Positions 55,526-62,858 of a stretch of 64,000 nucleotides of DNA are shown here, piece after piece (position 1 is the first letter of the stretch; each line of letters starts with the position of its first letter). The notes under the pieces are model-generated. The model saw only the letters and a program-made list of their open reading frames with translations, made no database searches and had not been told where the DNA came from. The stretch comes from Dyella mobilis. Its GTDB lineage: Bacteria > Pseudomonadota > Gammaproteobacteria > Xanthomonadales > Rhodanobacteraceae. Location of the stretch: the NCBI RefSeq assembly GCF_016904945.1, contig NZ_JADIKF010000033.1, positions 1 to 64,000 on the forward strand, given 5' to 3'. The translations under genes were made by a program, and so were the position numbers.

Positions 55526-56011
55526 TCAGTTGCCGCCGTTGTCGCCGCCATTGTCGCTGCCGCCGTTATCGCCACCGCTATCGCCGCCACTGCTGCCGCC
55601 GTTGCTCTTGTCGCCGGAGGTGTCGTTGACGTTGTAGTTGGTCTTGTACTTGTTGCTTTCCTTGACCAGCTTCTGCGCATCCTGGAAGTACAGAGTGCCT
55701 TCGGTGCGAACCAGCACGTCGTTATTGAAGTACAGGCTCATCGACTGCATCTTCATCTTCTCGCCGCGGTGCGAGTAAGTGGAGACGTAATCCCAGCGGT
55801 TCTGGTTGAACGGCGTGGCCACGGAAGGCGTGCCCAGCAGCACCAGTACCTGACGCTTGGTGAGACCCGGCTTGAGCTGATCGGCGAGATTCTTGTCGAT
55901 GGTCTTGTCGAACAGATTGCCCTGGGCCACGTCGGGGGTATACACGATATGGCAGCCGGCCAGTGAAAGTGCCAGCGTGGCGAAGCCCAGCGTGCGAATC
56001 AGCTTTTGCAT
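55526..56011 (-). CDS. bamE: Outer membrane assembly lipoprotein BamE (OmlA) with a low-complexity tail
   Basis: 161 residues with lipoprotein signal (MQKLIRTLGFATLALSLAGC). The BamE core is 'QGNLFDKTIDKNLADQLKPGLTKRQVLVLLGTPSVATPFNQNRWDYVST' and 'LYFNNDVLVRTEGTLYF'. BamE supports the BamABCD barrel-insertion machine. Unusual: the last 26 or so residues are Gly/Asn/Asp/Ser repeats (SNGGSSGGDSGGDNGGSDNG...), from a GCC-rich minisatellite-like stretch at 55526-55615. It is divergent from fur (76 bp between starts), the arrangement known for omlA/fur in Xanthomonas and Pseudomonas. Confidence 0.94.
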   Translation of the reverse strand: MQKLIRTLGFATLALSLAGCHIVYTPDVAQGNLFDKTIDKNLADQLKPGLTKRQVLVLLGTPSVATPFNQNRWDYVSTYSHRGEKMKMQSMSLYFNNDVLVRTEGTLYFQDAQKLVKESNKYKTNYNVNDTSGDKSNGGSSGGDSGGDNGGSDNGGDNGGN

Positions 56012-56086
56012 TCGTAGTGCGTCCGGATCGTGAAGGTGTCGATGATACACTAATGGCTTGATTCCACCGTGTACCGGGAGCTCGTC

Positions 56087-56509
56087 ATGGAGCAGGAAAC
56101 TCAGGAACTCCGTAAGGCCGGCTTGAAAGTCACCCACCCCCGGATGCGGATTTTGCAGATTTTCGAAGAAGACGGCGTGCGGCACCTGACCGCCGAAGAC
56201 GTCTACAAGAAACTGCTGGCCTATCAGGAAGACATCGGCCTGGCCACGGTGTATCGGGTGCTGACCCAGTTCGAGGCCGCCGGCATCCTCAGCAAGCACA
56301 ATTTCGAGGGCGGCCAGGCGGTTTACGAACTGGATCGAGGCCAGCACCACGATCACATGATCGATGTGGACAGCGGAAAGGTGATCGAGTTCGTCAGCGA
56401 GGAGATCGAGCGCCTGCAGCGTGAGATTGCCGCCCGCCACGGTTACGAGATCCAGGACCACAGCCTGGTGCTGTATGTCCGGCCGCTCAAGGGTGATGCC
56501 CGCAGGTAA
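56087..56509 (+). CDS. fur: Ferric uptake regulator Fur
   Basis: 140 residues. The winged helix is 'GLKVTHPRMRILQIFEEDGVRHLTAEDVYKKLL' and 'IGLATVYRVLTQFEAAGIL', the metal-binding histidine cluster GQHHDHMID, and the dimerisation domain follows. It lacks a strongly cysteine-rich tail. Fe(II)-Fur represses iron uptake genes. GGGAG seven bases before ATG 56087 decides the start over the GTG at 56069. It is divergent from bamE. Confidence 0.95.
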   Translation: MEQETQELRKAGLKVTHPRMRILQIFEEDGVRHLTAEDVYKKLLAYQEDIGLATVYRVLTQFEAAGILSKHNFEGGQAVYELDRGQHHDHMIDVDSGKVIEFVSEEIERLQREIAARHGYEIQDHSLVLYVRPLKGDARR

Positions 56510-56567
56510 GAGGACGGCAGGGTGTCGGTTTTTGGCCTCAGGCGTCCAAACCCCGGATTTCAGGCAT

Positions 56568-56790
56568 AAAAAAAGCCGCGGGAGGACTCCTGTCCACCCT
56601 ACGGCTTACCGTTGTCCCTTGACTGCTGTGTATCCGAGTTGCTCGCGATACGTGCATTTGTCCAGACTCCGGCGGAATGGCTCCCTGCCATTCTTCGGGC
56701 CCGCCGTCCCCACGGCCGACCCGTGCTCACCATCTTGCGATGGCGGCTCCCCCACATCGATGGAGAGATCGTAACGAACCCTTTACGGAC
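56568..56790 (-). ncRNA. Candidate GGA-rich small RNA (possible CsrA/RsmA-binding RNA)
   Basis: The gene-free 311 bp between fur and the sensor kinase look structured on the minus strand. Reading leftward from about 56790 there are nine GGA triplets in about 200 nt. Hairpins: GCCATC-GCAA-GATGGT (56729-56744), AATGGC-AGGGA-GCCATT (56676-56692), and GGGTGGAC-AGGA-GTCCTCCC (56580-56599) with the CsrA-type ACAGGA core in the loop. The last sits inside a GCCG/CGGC stem followed by seven U, a rho-independent terminator (56568-56605). No open frame fits. GGA in hairpin loops plus a 3' terminator is the hallmark of CsrB/RsmY-type RNAs. It could also be just the 3' UTR of the kinase mRNA. The 5' end is undefined. 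Confidence 0.45.
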
Positions 56791-56820
56791 CTGGTATTGG
56801 AAAATTTCCTAGTTACAGTG

Positions 56821-58428
56821 TCACAGGTCACTTGTTTCGCGGCGTGCGATGGTGCTACGCAGCAATATTCGCAGGTGAACACCTTGTTGATCGGGGCGCA
56901 GGCGAAACAGGCCGCCTAGCGAGGTCACGCGGTCGCGCATGCCTTGCAGCCCGCGTCCGCCGCGCGGCACGCGCTCGGGCAGGCCGATGCCGTTGTCGCG
57001 GATATCCAGTAGGGCCAGGGCGGTGCCGCCACGTTCGCCGATACGCAGGCGCAGGCGGAATTCGTTGGCCTGCGCATGCTTGACGGCGTTGGTGGCGCTT
57101 TCCTGGGCCAGGCGATAAATGGCGGTGCGGATGTCTTCTTCCAGCAGGCGCGGATCGCCATGCAGTTCGGTGTGGTAGGCCATGCCGGCGGTGGCCATCA
57201 GGTCGCGGATCGGACCTTCGTCGAGGGCGCGCATCAGGCCGAATTCGTCGAGCACGGCGGGGCGCAGGTCGTCCAACAGACGGTGCAGGGCGCGGCGCAT
57301 GTGGCCAAGAATGCTGTTGATCGAAGTGCCGATGTCTTCCAGGCCGGCCTGCTGCAAGCGGTTTTGCGCCAGCTTCACGTGGGTCTGGATGGCGGTGAGG
57401 TTCTGGCCTAGCTCGTCGTGCAGTTCTGCGGCGACGTGGCGGCGCTGGTTTTCTTCCGCTTGCATGTTGCCGCGTGCAGCGTCGCGTAGTTGCCGCGCCA
57501 GGTGATCGAGGCGTCGGTTCACGGCGGCCAGGTACACATTCTGCTCGGCTACGCGCGCACTGCTGCGGCGTAGCGCATCGGTGGCCGAGCCGAGCATCAG
57601 CGCGCCGGTACCGGCAACGGCAAGAAACAGGTGCGAAGAAGCGGTGGGGATGACGTGCGTGAACACGCGGTCCACCAAGGCCATGCCCAGGCTGGAAACC
57701 AGCATGGACAGGCTGGCGCCGCGCCAGCCGTGGCGAAAGGCAAAAAACAATACCGGCGCCAACGACAGCACGCGGGCAAATTCGCGCTGCGGTGCTGCCT
57801 GCTCGGTAAGGATCAACAAGATGACCAGTGCCGGCAGCATCACCAGCAGGCCGTCCATGAGCAGCTCTGACATCTCCTGTTTGGAGGGCCGCGCACGCCA
57901 GATCATGATCAACGGCGGCACCAGCAATAGCAGGCCCACGTAGTTGCCGAGCAATTCGTCGCCCAAGGCGTGCAGCAGGCCTGCCGGCGGCAGTTCGTGC
58001 ACCAGCGCCATCATCAGCGCATCGGTGGCGGTGGCGGCAATCACCGTAAAGCCGGCGGAGAGCAGCAGGCGCGAGACTTCTTCCGGGTCGCGCAGGCTCG
58101 GGCGCAGATTCGCGCGGCGCAGCAGCCCCAGGCAAAGCGCCACGACGATCGGTTGCGGCAGGTCGCCGTACACGAACACCCGCCAGCCCATGGAGTAGCC
58201 GTGCAAGTAATCGATCAACCCCGCGGCGATCAGTTCGCCGCCGATCAGCCAGCTCCAATAGCGCATGGGCGACAACAGCAGCACGCCGAAGCGCAGGCCG
58301 AATTGCAGGGTCCAGTCGGGTTGCGAGGTAGGCCACAGCAACGCCCAGAGCAGGGCGTAGCCAAGGCCGATGAGCGGGCCGGGGGTAAGGGGCAGGGCGG
58401 ATTTCAGGCGCATGCGGAGATGGTACAC
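56821..58428 (-). CDS. MASE1-type sensor histidine kinase (UhpB/NarX-like, HisKA_3)
   Basis: 535 residues. There are about eight N-terminal membrane helices (MASE1 type, 1-285), then a coiled coil. The HisKA_3 dimerisation domain carries H337 in 'RHVAAELHDELGQNLTAI'. The HATPase has the N-box 'LAQESATNAVKHAQANEF', 'DIRDNGIGLP' and 'GRGLQGMRDRVTSLGG'. It autophosphorylates and passes the phosphate to the divergently encoded NarL-type regulator (43 bp away). The signal is unknown. A GTG start at 58428 or ATG at 58413 are both possible. A degenerate relative is at 49920. Confidence 0.92.
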   Translation of the reverse strand: MYHLRMRLKSALPLTPGPLIGLGYALLWALLWPTSQPDWTLQFGLRFGVLLLSPMRYWSWLIGGELIAAGLIDYLHGYSMGWRVFVYGDLPQPIVVALCLGLLRRANLRPSLRDPEEVSRLLLSAGFTVIAATATDALMMALVHELPPAGLLHALGDELLGNYVGLLLLVPPLIMIWRARPSKQEMSELLMDGLLVMLPALVILLILTEQAAPQREFARVLSLAPVLFFAFRHGWRGASLSMLVSSLGMALVDRVFTHVIPTASSHLFLAVAGTGALMLGSATDALRRSSARVAEQNVYLAAVNRRLDHLARQLRDAARGNMQAEENQRRHVAAELHDELGQNLTAIQTHVKLAQNRLQQAGLEDIGTSINSILGHMRRALHRLLDDLRPAVLDEFGLMRALDEGPIRDLMATAGMAYHTELHGDPRLLEEDIRTAIYRLAQESATNAVKHAQANEFRLRLRIGERGGTALALLDIRDNGIGLPERVPRGGRGLQGMRDRVTSLGGLFRLRPDQQGVHLRILLRSTIARRETSDL

Positions 58429-58471
58429 GTGAACCGCTTCCGTCCGTCGTGCAGACTGTTACAGTGCACCC

Positions 58472-59107
58472 ATGCACAGCATAGTTCTGGTCGACGATCA
58501 CGCCATCGTCCGCGAGGGGTTCAAACGGCTTATCGAGATGGAGCCCGATCTTGAGGTCGTGGCCGAGTGCCGCAATGCCGACGACGCGGTGGAAGCCATC
58601 AGCCAGCGCCGCCCGGATCTGGTGGCGCTTGATCTGTCATTGCCGGACGGCAGCGGCCTGCCCTTGATCGAGCATTTGCGCAGCGTTGCCATCGGCACGC
58701 GCATCGTGGTGCTGAGCATGCACGATGGCGAACCTTATGTATCCGAAGCGCTGCGTCGCGGCGCCAGTGGCTACGTCACCAAAGGCGCGGCGCCGGAAGA
58801 ACTGGTGGCCGGATTGCGCGCGGTGATGCGCGGTGAGCAGTTTTTGAGCTCCGACTTGCGCCAGCGCCGTGCCGAACGGCCCAACGACACGCTGGATCCG
58901 GTCGACCGGCTTACTGCTCGCGAACACGAGGTGTTCCTGCTGCTGGCAGCCGGGCGTGCGCCGAAGCAGGTGGCAGCGGAATTGGGCATCGGCCAGAAAA
59001 CGGTGTACATCCACCGCGCCAGCTTAATGGGCAAGCTGGGCGCGGGTTCGGAATTGGATCTTTATCGGATTGCCAGCGAGCGCGGCTTGCTGCCCATCAG
59101 GGGTTGA
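58472..59107 (+). CDS. NarL/FixJ-family response regulator
   Basis: 211 residues. The receiver domain has D8/D9 and phospho-acceptor D54 (VALDLSLPDGSG), Lys in 'GYVTKGAAPEEL', and a LuxR-type helix-turn-helix 'LTAREHEVFLLLAAGRAPKQVAAELGIGQKTVYIHRASLMGKL'. The divergent neighbour is a MASE1 histidine kinase of the class that pairs with such regulators (UhpA/UhpB-like). Target genes unknown. It ends 16 bp before the convergent recN stop. Confidence 0.93.
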   Translation: MHSIVLVDDHAIVREGFKRLIEMEPDLEVVAECRNADDAVEAISQRRPDLVALDLSLPDGSGLPLIEHLRSVAIGTRIVVLSMHDGEPYVSEALRRGASGYVTKGAAPEELVAGLRAVMRGEQFLSSDLRQRRAERPNDTLDPVDRLTAREHEVFLLLAAGRAPKQVAAELGIGQKTVYIHRASLMGKLGAGSELDLYRIASERGLLPIRG

Positions 59108-59123
59108 GGGGCGGCAGGCGAGT

Positions 59124-60797
59124 TCAAGCCGTTTGCGCTTGCTCCAGCATCTTCTTCGCATGAGCCCGCGTTTCGCGGGTGATTTCCACGCCACCCAGCA
59201 TGCGGGCGAGTTCGTCGCGCCGCCCTTCGGTGCTCAGGGATTCGATGCGGGTCTGGGTGCTGTTGCCTTCGCTGTGCTTGCTTACGCGCAGATGCGAATG
59301 GCCCTGCGCTGCCACCTGAGGAAGATGGGTGACGCATAGCACCTGGCAGCGCGAGCCCAGTGCGCGCAGCTTCTGGCCGACGACTTCGGCCACGGCGCCG
59401 CCGATGCCGGTATCTACTTCGTCGAAGACCATGCAGCCGATGGTGTCTTTGCCCAGAGTGGCAACTTCGATCGCCAGGCTGATGCGGGCCAGCTCGCCGC
59501 CAGAGGCGACCTTGCGCAGGGCGCGCGGCGGCTGGCCGGGGTTGGCGCTCACCAGCAATTCGCAGCGTTCGTGGCCTTGCGGGTCCGGATCGTCGTTGTC
59601 GGCCGGTTCCAGTGCCACTTGCAGCATCCCGCCGGCCATGCCCAGTTCGCCCATCAGCGCACTGACTTCCTTGCCCAGCCGCTTGGATGCGGTCTGGCGC
59701 GACTTGCTCAGCGCTTCGGCGGCTTTGTCGTAGTCGCGCTGCAACTGGTCCCGCTGGGCCGTCAGCCGCTCGATCGCGTCGCCGGCGTTTTCCAGTTCGG
59801 TCAGTTCGACTTGCAGAACGACGCGTTTGTCGTCGAGCTCGCCCACCGGCAAGCGGTGTTTGCGCGAAAGCTCGTGCAGGCGCGTGAGATGGGTGTCGAC
59901 TTCGGTATAGCGTTCGGGGTCCAGGTCGACGTTCTGGGCGTAGTGCTCCATGCCGTCGACGGCTTCGTTGAGCTGGATCTGGGCGCCATCGAGCAGCTCC
60001 AGTATCGGTGCCAGCCGATCGTCCAGCGCGGCCAGTCGGCCCAGTTCGGCATGGGCCCGGCTCAGTGATTGGCGCAGCGCGAACTCGCTGTCGCCATCGA
60101 CCAGTTCGACCACGCCGGTGATGCCTTCGGTCAGCTTGCTGGCGTTGGCCAGGCGCTTGTGGCTGGCTTCCAGTTCGGCCAGCTGGGCGGACGGGAGCGC
60201 CCACTTTTCCAGTTCGGAAAGCTCGTGGCGCAGCAGCTCCAGCCGGTGTTCGCGGTCTTCGCCGCCGGCCAGCTTGCGGATGCGCGCGCCGATGTCGCGC
60301 CACTGCATGGCTGCATCGCGTACCTGGGCCAGCACTTTGTCGTTTTCCGCGTAGGCATCCAGCAGGCTCAGCTGATGCGATCGATCCAGCAGTGCCTGGT
60401 GCTCGTGCTGGCCGTGGATCTCCACCAGCAGTGCCGCAAGATCGCCGATCTGGCCGATGGTGGCGGGGCGTCCGTTGATCCAGGCGCGGGAACTGCCTTC
60501 GGCGCGCACCACGCGGCGCAGTTGGCAGGCGTTGTCTTCGTCCAGCTCCTCGCGCTTGAGCCAGTCGCGGGCTTCGGGCAGGTCTTTCAGGTCGAACTCG
60601 GCCACCAGTTCGGCCCGGTCGCTGCCGGCACGCACGATGCCGCTGTCGGCACGGGCGCCGGCCAGCAGCATCAGGGCATCGACCAGCAGGGATTTGCCGG
60701 CACCGGTTTCGCCGCTGACCACGGTCAGGCCGGGGCCGAAATTGATATCGGCCTGTTCGACGACGGCAAGATGACGGACGTAGAGGGAAGTAAGCAT
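59124..60797 (-). CDS. recN: DNA repair protein RecN
   Basis: 557 residues, SMC-like. Walker A is in 'LTVVSGETGAGKSLLVDALMLLAG' at the N-terminus, coiled coils occupy the middle (about 150-370), and 'VASGGELARISLAIEVATLGKDTIGCMVFDEVDTGIGG' gives signature and Walker B at the C-terminus. RecN acts in double-strand-break repair and belongs to the SOS response in many bacteria. The ATG at 60797 (MLTSLYVRHLAVVEQADINFG) is the family start. It is divergent from hrcA. Confidence 0.95.
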   Translation of the reverse strand: MLTSLYVRHLAVVEQADINFGPGLTVVSGETGAGKSLLVDALMLLAGARADSGIVRAGSDRAELVAEFDLKDLPEARDWLKREELDEDNACQLRRVVRAEGSSRAWINGRPATIGQIGDLAALLVEIHGQHEHQALLDRSHQLSLLDAYAENDKVLAQVRDAAMQWRDIGARIRKLAGGEDREHRLELLRHELSELEKWALPSAQLAELEASHKRLANASKLTEGITGVVELVDGDSEFALRQSLSRAHAELGRLAALDDRLAPILELLDGAQIQLNEAVDGMEHYAQNVDLDPERYTEVDTHLTRLHELSRKHRLPVGELDDKRVVLQVELTELENAGDAIERLTAQRDQLQRDYDKAAEALSKSRQTASKRLGKEVSALMGELGMAGGMLQVALEPADNDDPDPQGHERCELLVSANPGQPPRALRKVASGGELARISLAIEVATLGKDTIGCMVFDEVDTGIGGAVAEVVGQKLRALGSRCQVLCVTHLPQVAAQGHSHLRVSKHSEGNSTQTRIESLSTEGRRDELARMLGGVEITRETRAHAKKMLEQAQTA

Positions 60798-60901
60798 GGG
60801 TGAGCGCGGCAGTGGTTCGTGCGATTGTAAGGTGAGGCGGGGAACCGCGAACAGGGAACACCCGGAGGGCCGCCGCCCCCCGTCTCGGTCCCCAGCTCTT
60901 T

Positions 60902-60930
60902 CTTGCATTCTCCCGTCCCAAACCTTATTT
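60902..60930 (+). promoter_or_regulatory. Possible RpoH (sigma-32) promoter of hrcA
   Basis: CTTGCA (60902-60907), a 15-bp spacer, then CCTTATTT (60923-60930) approximates the sigma-32 consensus CTTGAA / CCCCATNT with mismatches. It lies 30 bp before the hrcA ATG. Weaker than the dnaK promoter and offered only as a candidate. Confidence 0.4.
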
Positions 60931-60959
60931 CTTTAGCGTCTCACGGATTGCCACAGCGC

Positions 60960-62009
60960 ATGCCCAACCATCACGAACTCGACATTCGCGCCCGGCGCCT
61001 GTTGCGCACGCTGATCGCGCAATACCTGGCCGACGGCGAGCCGGTGGGGTCGCGCACGTTGTCGCGCTCCTCGGGGTTGGACGTGAGCCCGGCGACGATC
61101 CGCAACGTGATGGCCGACCTGGAAGAGGCCGGGTTGGTGTCCTCGCCGCATACCTCCGCCGGGCGCATTCCCACGCCCCGCGGCCTGCGCCTGTTCGTGG
61201 ACAGCTTGATCGAATTGCAGCCGCTGCCGCGCGAGGAAATGGTGCGCCTGCAGCGCGAGTTGCCGCCGGGGCCCACCACCGTGCGCGATCTGGTCGGCAA
61301 CGCGTCCACGCTGTTGTCGGCGATGACTCACTTCGCCGGCGTGGTGACCGTGCCGCGCCAGACCGATTTCCCGCTGCGCCACATCGATTTCGTGGCGCTG
61401 CCCGATGCGCGGGTGCTGGTGATCCTGGTGTTCTCCGACAACCAGGTGCAGAACCGCGTCATCCAGTTGGCCAAGCCGCTGGACGGCCGCGAGCTGGAGC
61501 AGGCCGCCAACTACATCAATGAGCATTTCGTGGGCCTGCGCGTGGACGACATCCGCGCGCACCTGCTGCGCGAATTGCGCGAGGCGAGCAGCGAATTGCA
61601 TCAAATGCTGTCGAGCGCGGTGGACCTTGCGGCGGCTTCCTTTGCGCCGCAAAACGAAGACGTGCTGGTCAGTGGCCAGACCAACCTGATGGCTTATTCG
61701 GAATTGGCCAACCTGGATCGCCTGCGCGAGCTGTTCGAGGCCTTCCAGCAGAAAAATGAGCTGCTGCAGTTGATGGAAGTCTGCGCGAAGGCGCCGGGCG
61801 TGAGACTATTCATCGGCGAGGAGTCGGGCTTTGCGGCGCTGGATGGCTGCAGCGTGGTCACCGCCAGCTTCGGCGCACAGGGCAGACTGCTGGGTGCCGT
61901 GGGGGTGATCGGCCCGACGCGGATGGCGTACGAGCGGGTCATTCCGGTGGTACAGGCGACGGCAGGTTTGCTGAGCGAAGCCTTGAATCGCGCCGCGACG
62001 GCCTTATAA
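60960..62009 (+). CDS. hrcA: Heat-inducible transcription repressor HrcA
   Basis: 349 residues. The N-terminal winged helix 'DIRARRLLRTLIAQYLADGEPVGSRTLSRSSGLDVSPATIRNVMADLEEAGLVSSPHTSAGRIPT' is diagnostic, followed by the GAF-like domain and 'GVIGPTRMAYERVIPVVQATAGLLSEAL' at the end. HrcA represses chaperone genes by binding CIRCE elements, and GroEL assists its folding. I did not see a CIRCE palindrome in this window, so its target is probably groESL elsewhere. ATG 60960 is used. It is followed by grpE and dnaK. Confidence 0.95.
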   Translation: MPNHHELDIRARRLLRTLIAQYLADGEPVGSRTLSRSSGLDVSPATIRNVMADLEEAGLVSSPHTSAGRIPTPRGLRLFVDSLIELQPLPREEMVRLQRELPPGPTTVRDLVGNASTLLSAMTHFAGVVTVPRQTDFPLRHIDFVALPDARVLVILVFSDNQVQNRVIQLAKPLDGRELEQAANYINEHFVGLRVDDIRAHLLRELREASSELHQMLSSAVDLAAASFAPQNEDVLVSGQTNLMAYSELANLDRLRELFEAFQQKNELLQLMEVCAKAPGVRLFIGEESGFAALDGCSVVTASFGAQGRLLGAVGVIGPTRMAYERVIPVVQATAGLLSEALNRAATAL

Positions 62010-62090
62010 CCGGCCCGGGAGGCGGGATTACCCGCAAGATTTTGGAGGTCGGTACGACGTACCGGCCACGGACGAGGTTTGGAGTCATTC

Positions 62091-62624
62091 ATGCACAACA
62101 GCGATTCGCAGTCGCCGAACGAAACGCCGGAAAGCGGCACGCAGGCTGCCCCAGGCAGTGAACTGGAGGCCATCAAAGCCAAGCTGGCCGAACTGGAGGC
62201 GAGCAACAAGGACCTGCGCGAGGTGGTGTTGCGCGAGAAAGCCGAGCTGGAAAACCAGCGTCGCCGCCTGCATCGCGATCTGGAGCACGCGCGCCGTTTT
62301 GCCAATGAGAAGCTGCTGAACGAGCTGCTGCCGGTCTACGACAGCCTGGAACGCGGGCTTTCGGTAGAGGGTGGCGACGTGGCTTCGGTGCGCGAGGGCA
62401 TCAGCCTTACGCTCAAGGAACTGCTGCGCATTGCCGGCAATAACGGATTGGTGCAGGTGGATCCGCTGGATCAGCCGCTGGATCCGGAGCGGCATCACGC
62501 GGTGAGCATGGTGGAGGCGCCGGGCAAGGCGCCAGGCACCGTGGTCACCGTGCTGCAGAAAGGCTATGTGTTGAACGATCGCTTGCTGCGCCCGGCCCTG
62601 GTGGCCGTGGCCAAGGACGACTGA
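62091..62624 (+). CDS. grpE: Nucleotide exchange factor GrpE
   Basis: 177 residues. An acidic, disordered N-terminus and a long coiled coil (SELEAIKAKLAELEASNKDLREVVLREKAELENQRRR) are followed by the beta-wing with the GrpE signature 'PERHHAVSMVEAPGKAPGTVVTVLQKGYVLNDRLLRPALVAVAK'. GrpE releases ADP from DnaK. GGAG lies six bases before ATG 62091. It is 81 bp after hrcA and 234 bp before dnaK. Confidence 0.96.
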   Translation: MHNSDSQSPNETPESGTQAAPGSELEAIKAKLAELEASNKDLREVVLREKAELENQRRRLHRDLEHARRFANEKLLNELLPVYDSLERGLSVEGGDVASVREGISLTLKELLRIAGNNGLVQVDPLDQPLDPERHHAVSMVEAPGKAPGTVVTVLQKGYVLNDRLLRPALVAVAKDD

Positions 62625-62779
62625 GTCAAGAGAGCCTGTTCCCCATCTCCCCGCAGCCTGCGTGGCCCCGAGTGGCCGCCGCGTGGCGCGCGGCCTGACC
62701 GGGCCACTGGTCAGGCGCTGCACGTGGCCGGGATGTTGAACGGGCTCCAACAATTTCAACACTGCAGGGTTTAGCTGAT

Positions 62780-62808
62780 ATTGAACCGTTTTCAGTCAAA
62801 CCCCATCT
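62780..62808 (+). promoter_or_regulatory. RpoH (sigma-32) heat-shock promoter of dnaK
   Basis: ATTGAA (62780-62785) and CCCCATCT (62801-62808) are separated by 15 bp. The -10 box matches the sigma-32 consensus CCCCATNT exactly and the -35 box matches CTTGAA at five of six. It lies 51 bp before the dnaK ATG, so dnaK has its own heat-shock promoter inside the hrcA-grpE-dnaK cluster. Confidence 0.8.
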
Positions 62809-62858
62809 GACAAACATTCGCGGCCGAGGGGCCGCATGCGAGATTCCGGAGCATACAC

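Noticed and set aside
56568..56790. 6S RNA (ssrS) as identity of the structured RNA
   Set aside because: The single long bubble-containing hairpin of 6S and its usual zapA/ygfA context were not seen, and the GGA loops fit another class better. Not fully excluded.
59062..60921. 619-codon alternative frame on the recN strand
   Set aside because: Frame-shifted reading of recN with Arg-rich nonsense. RecN motifs are in the other frame.
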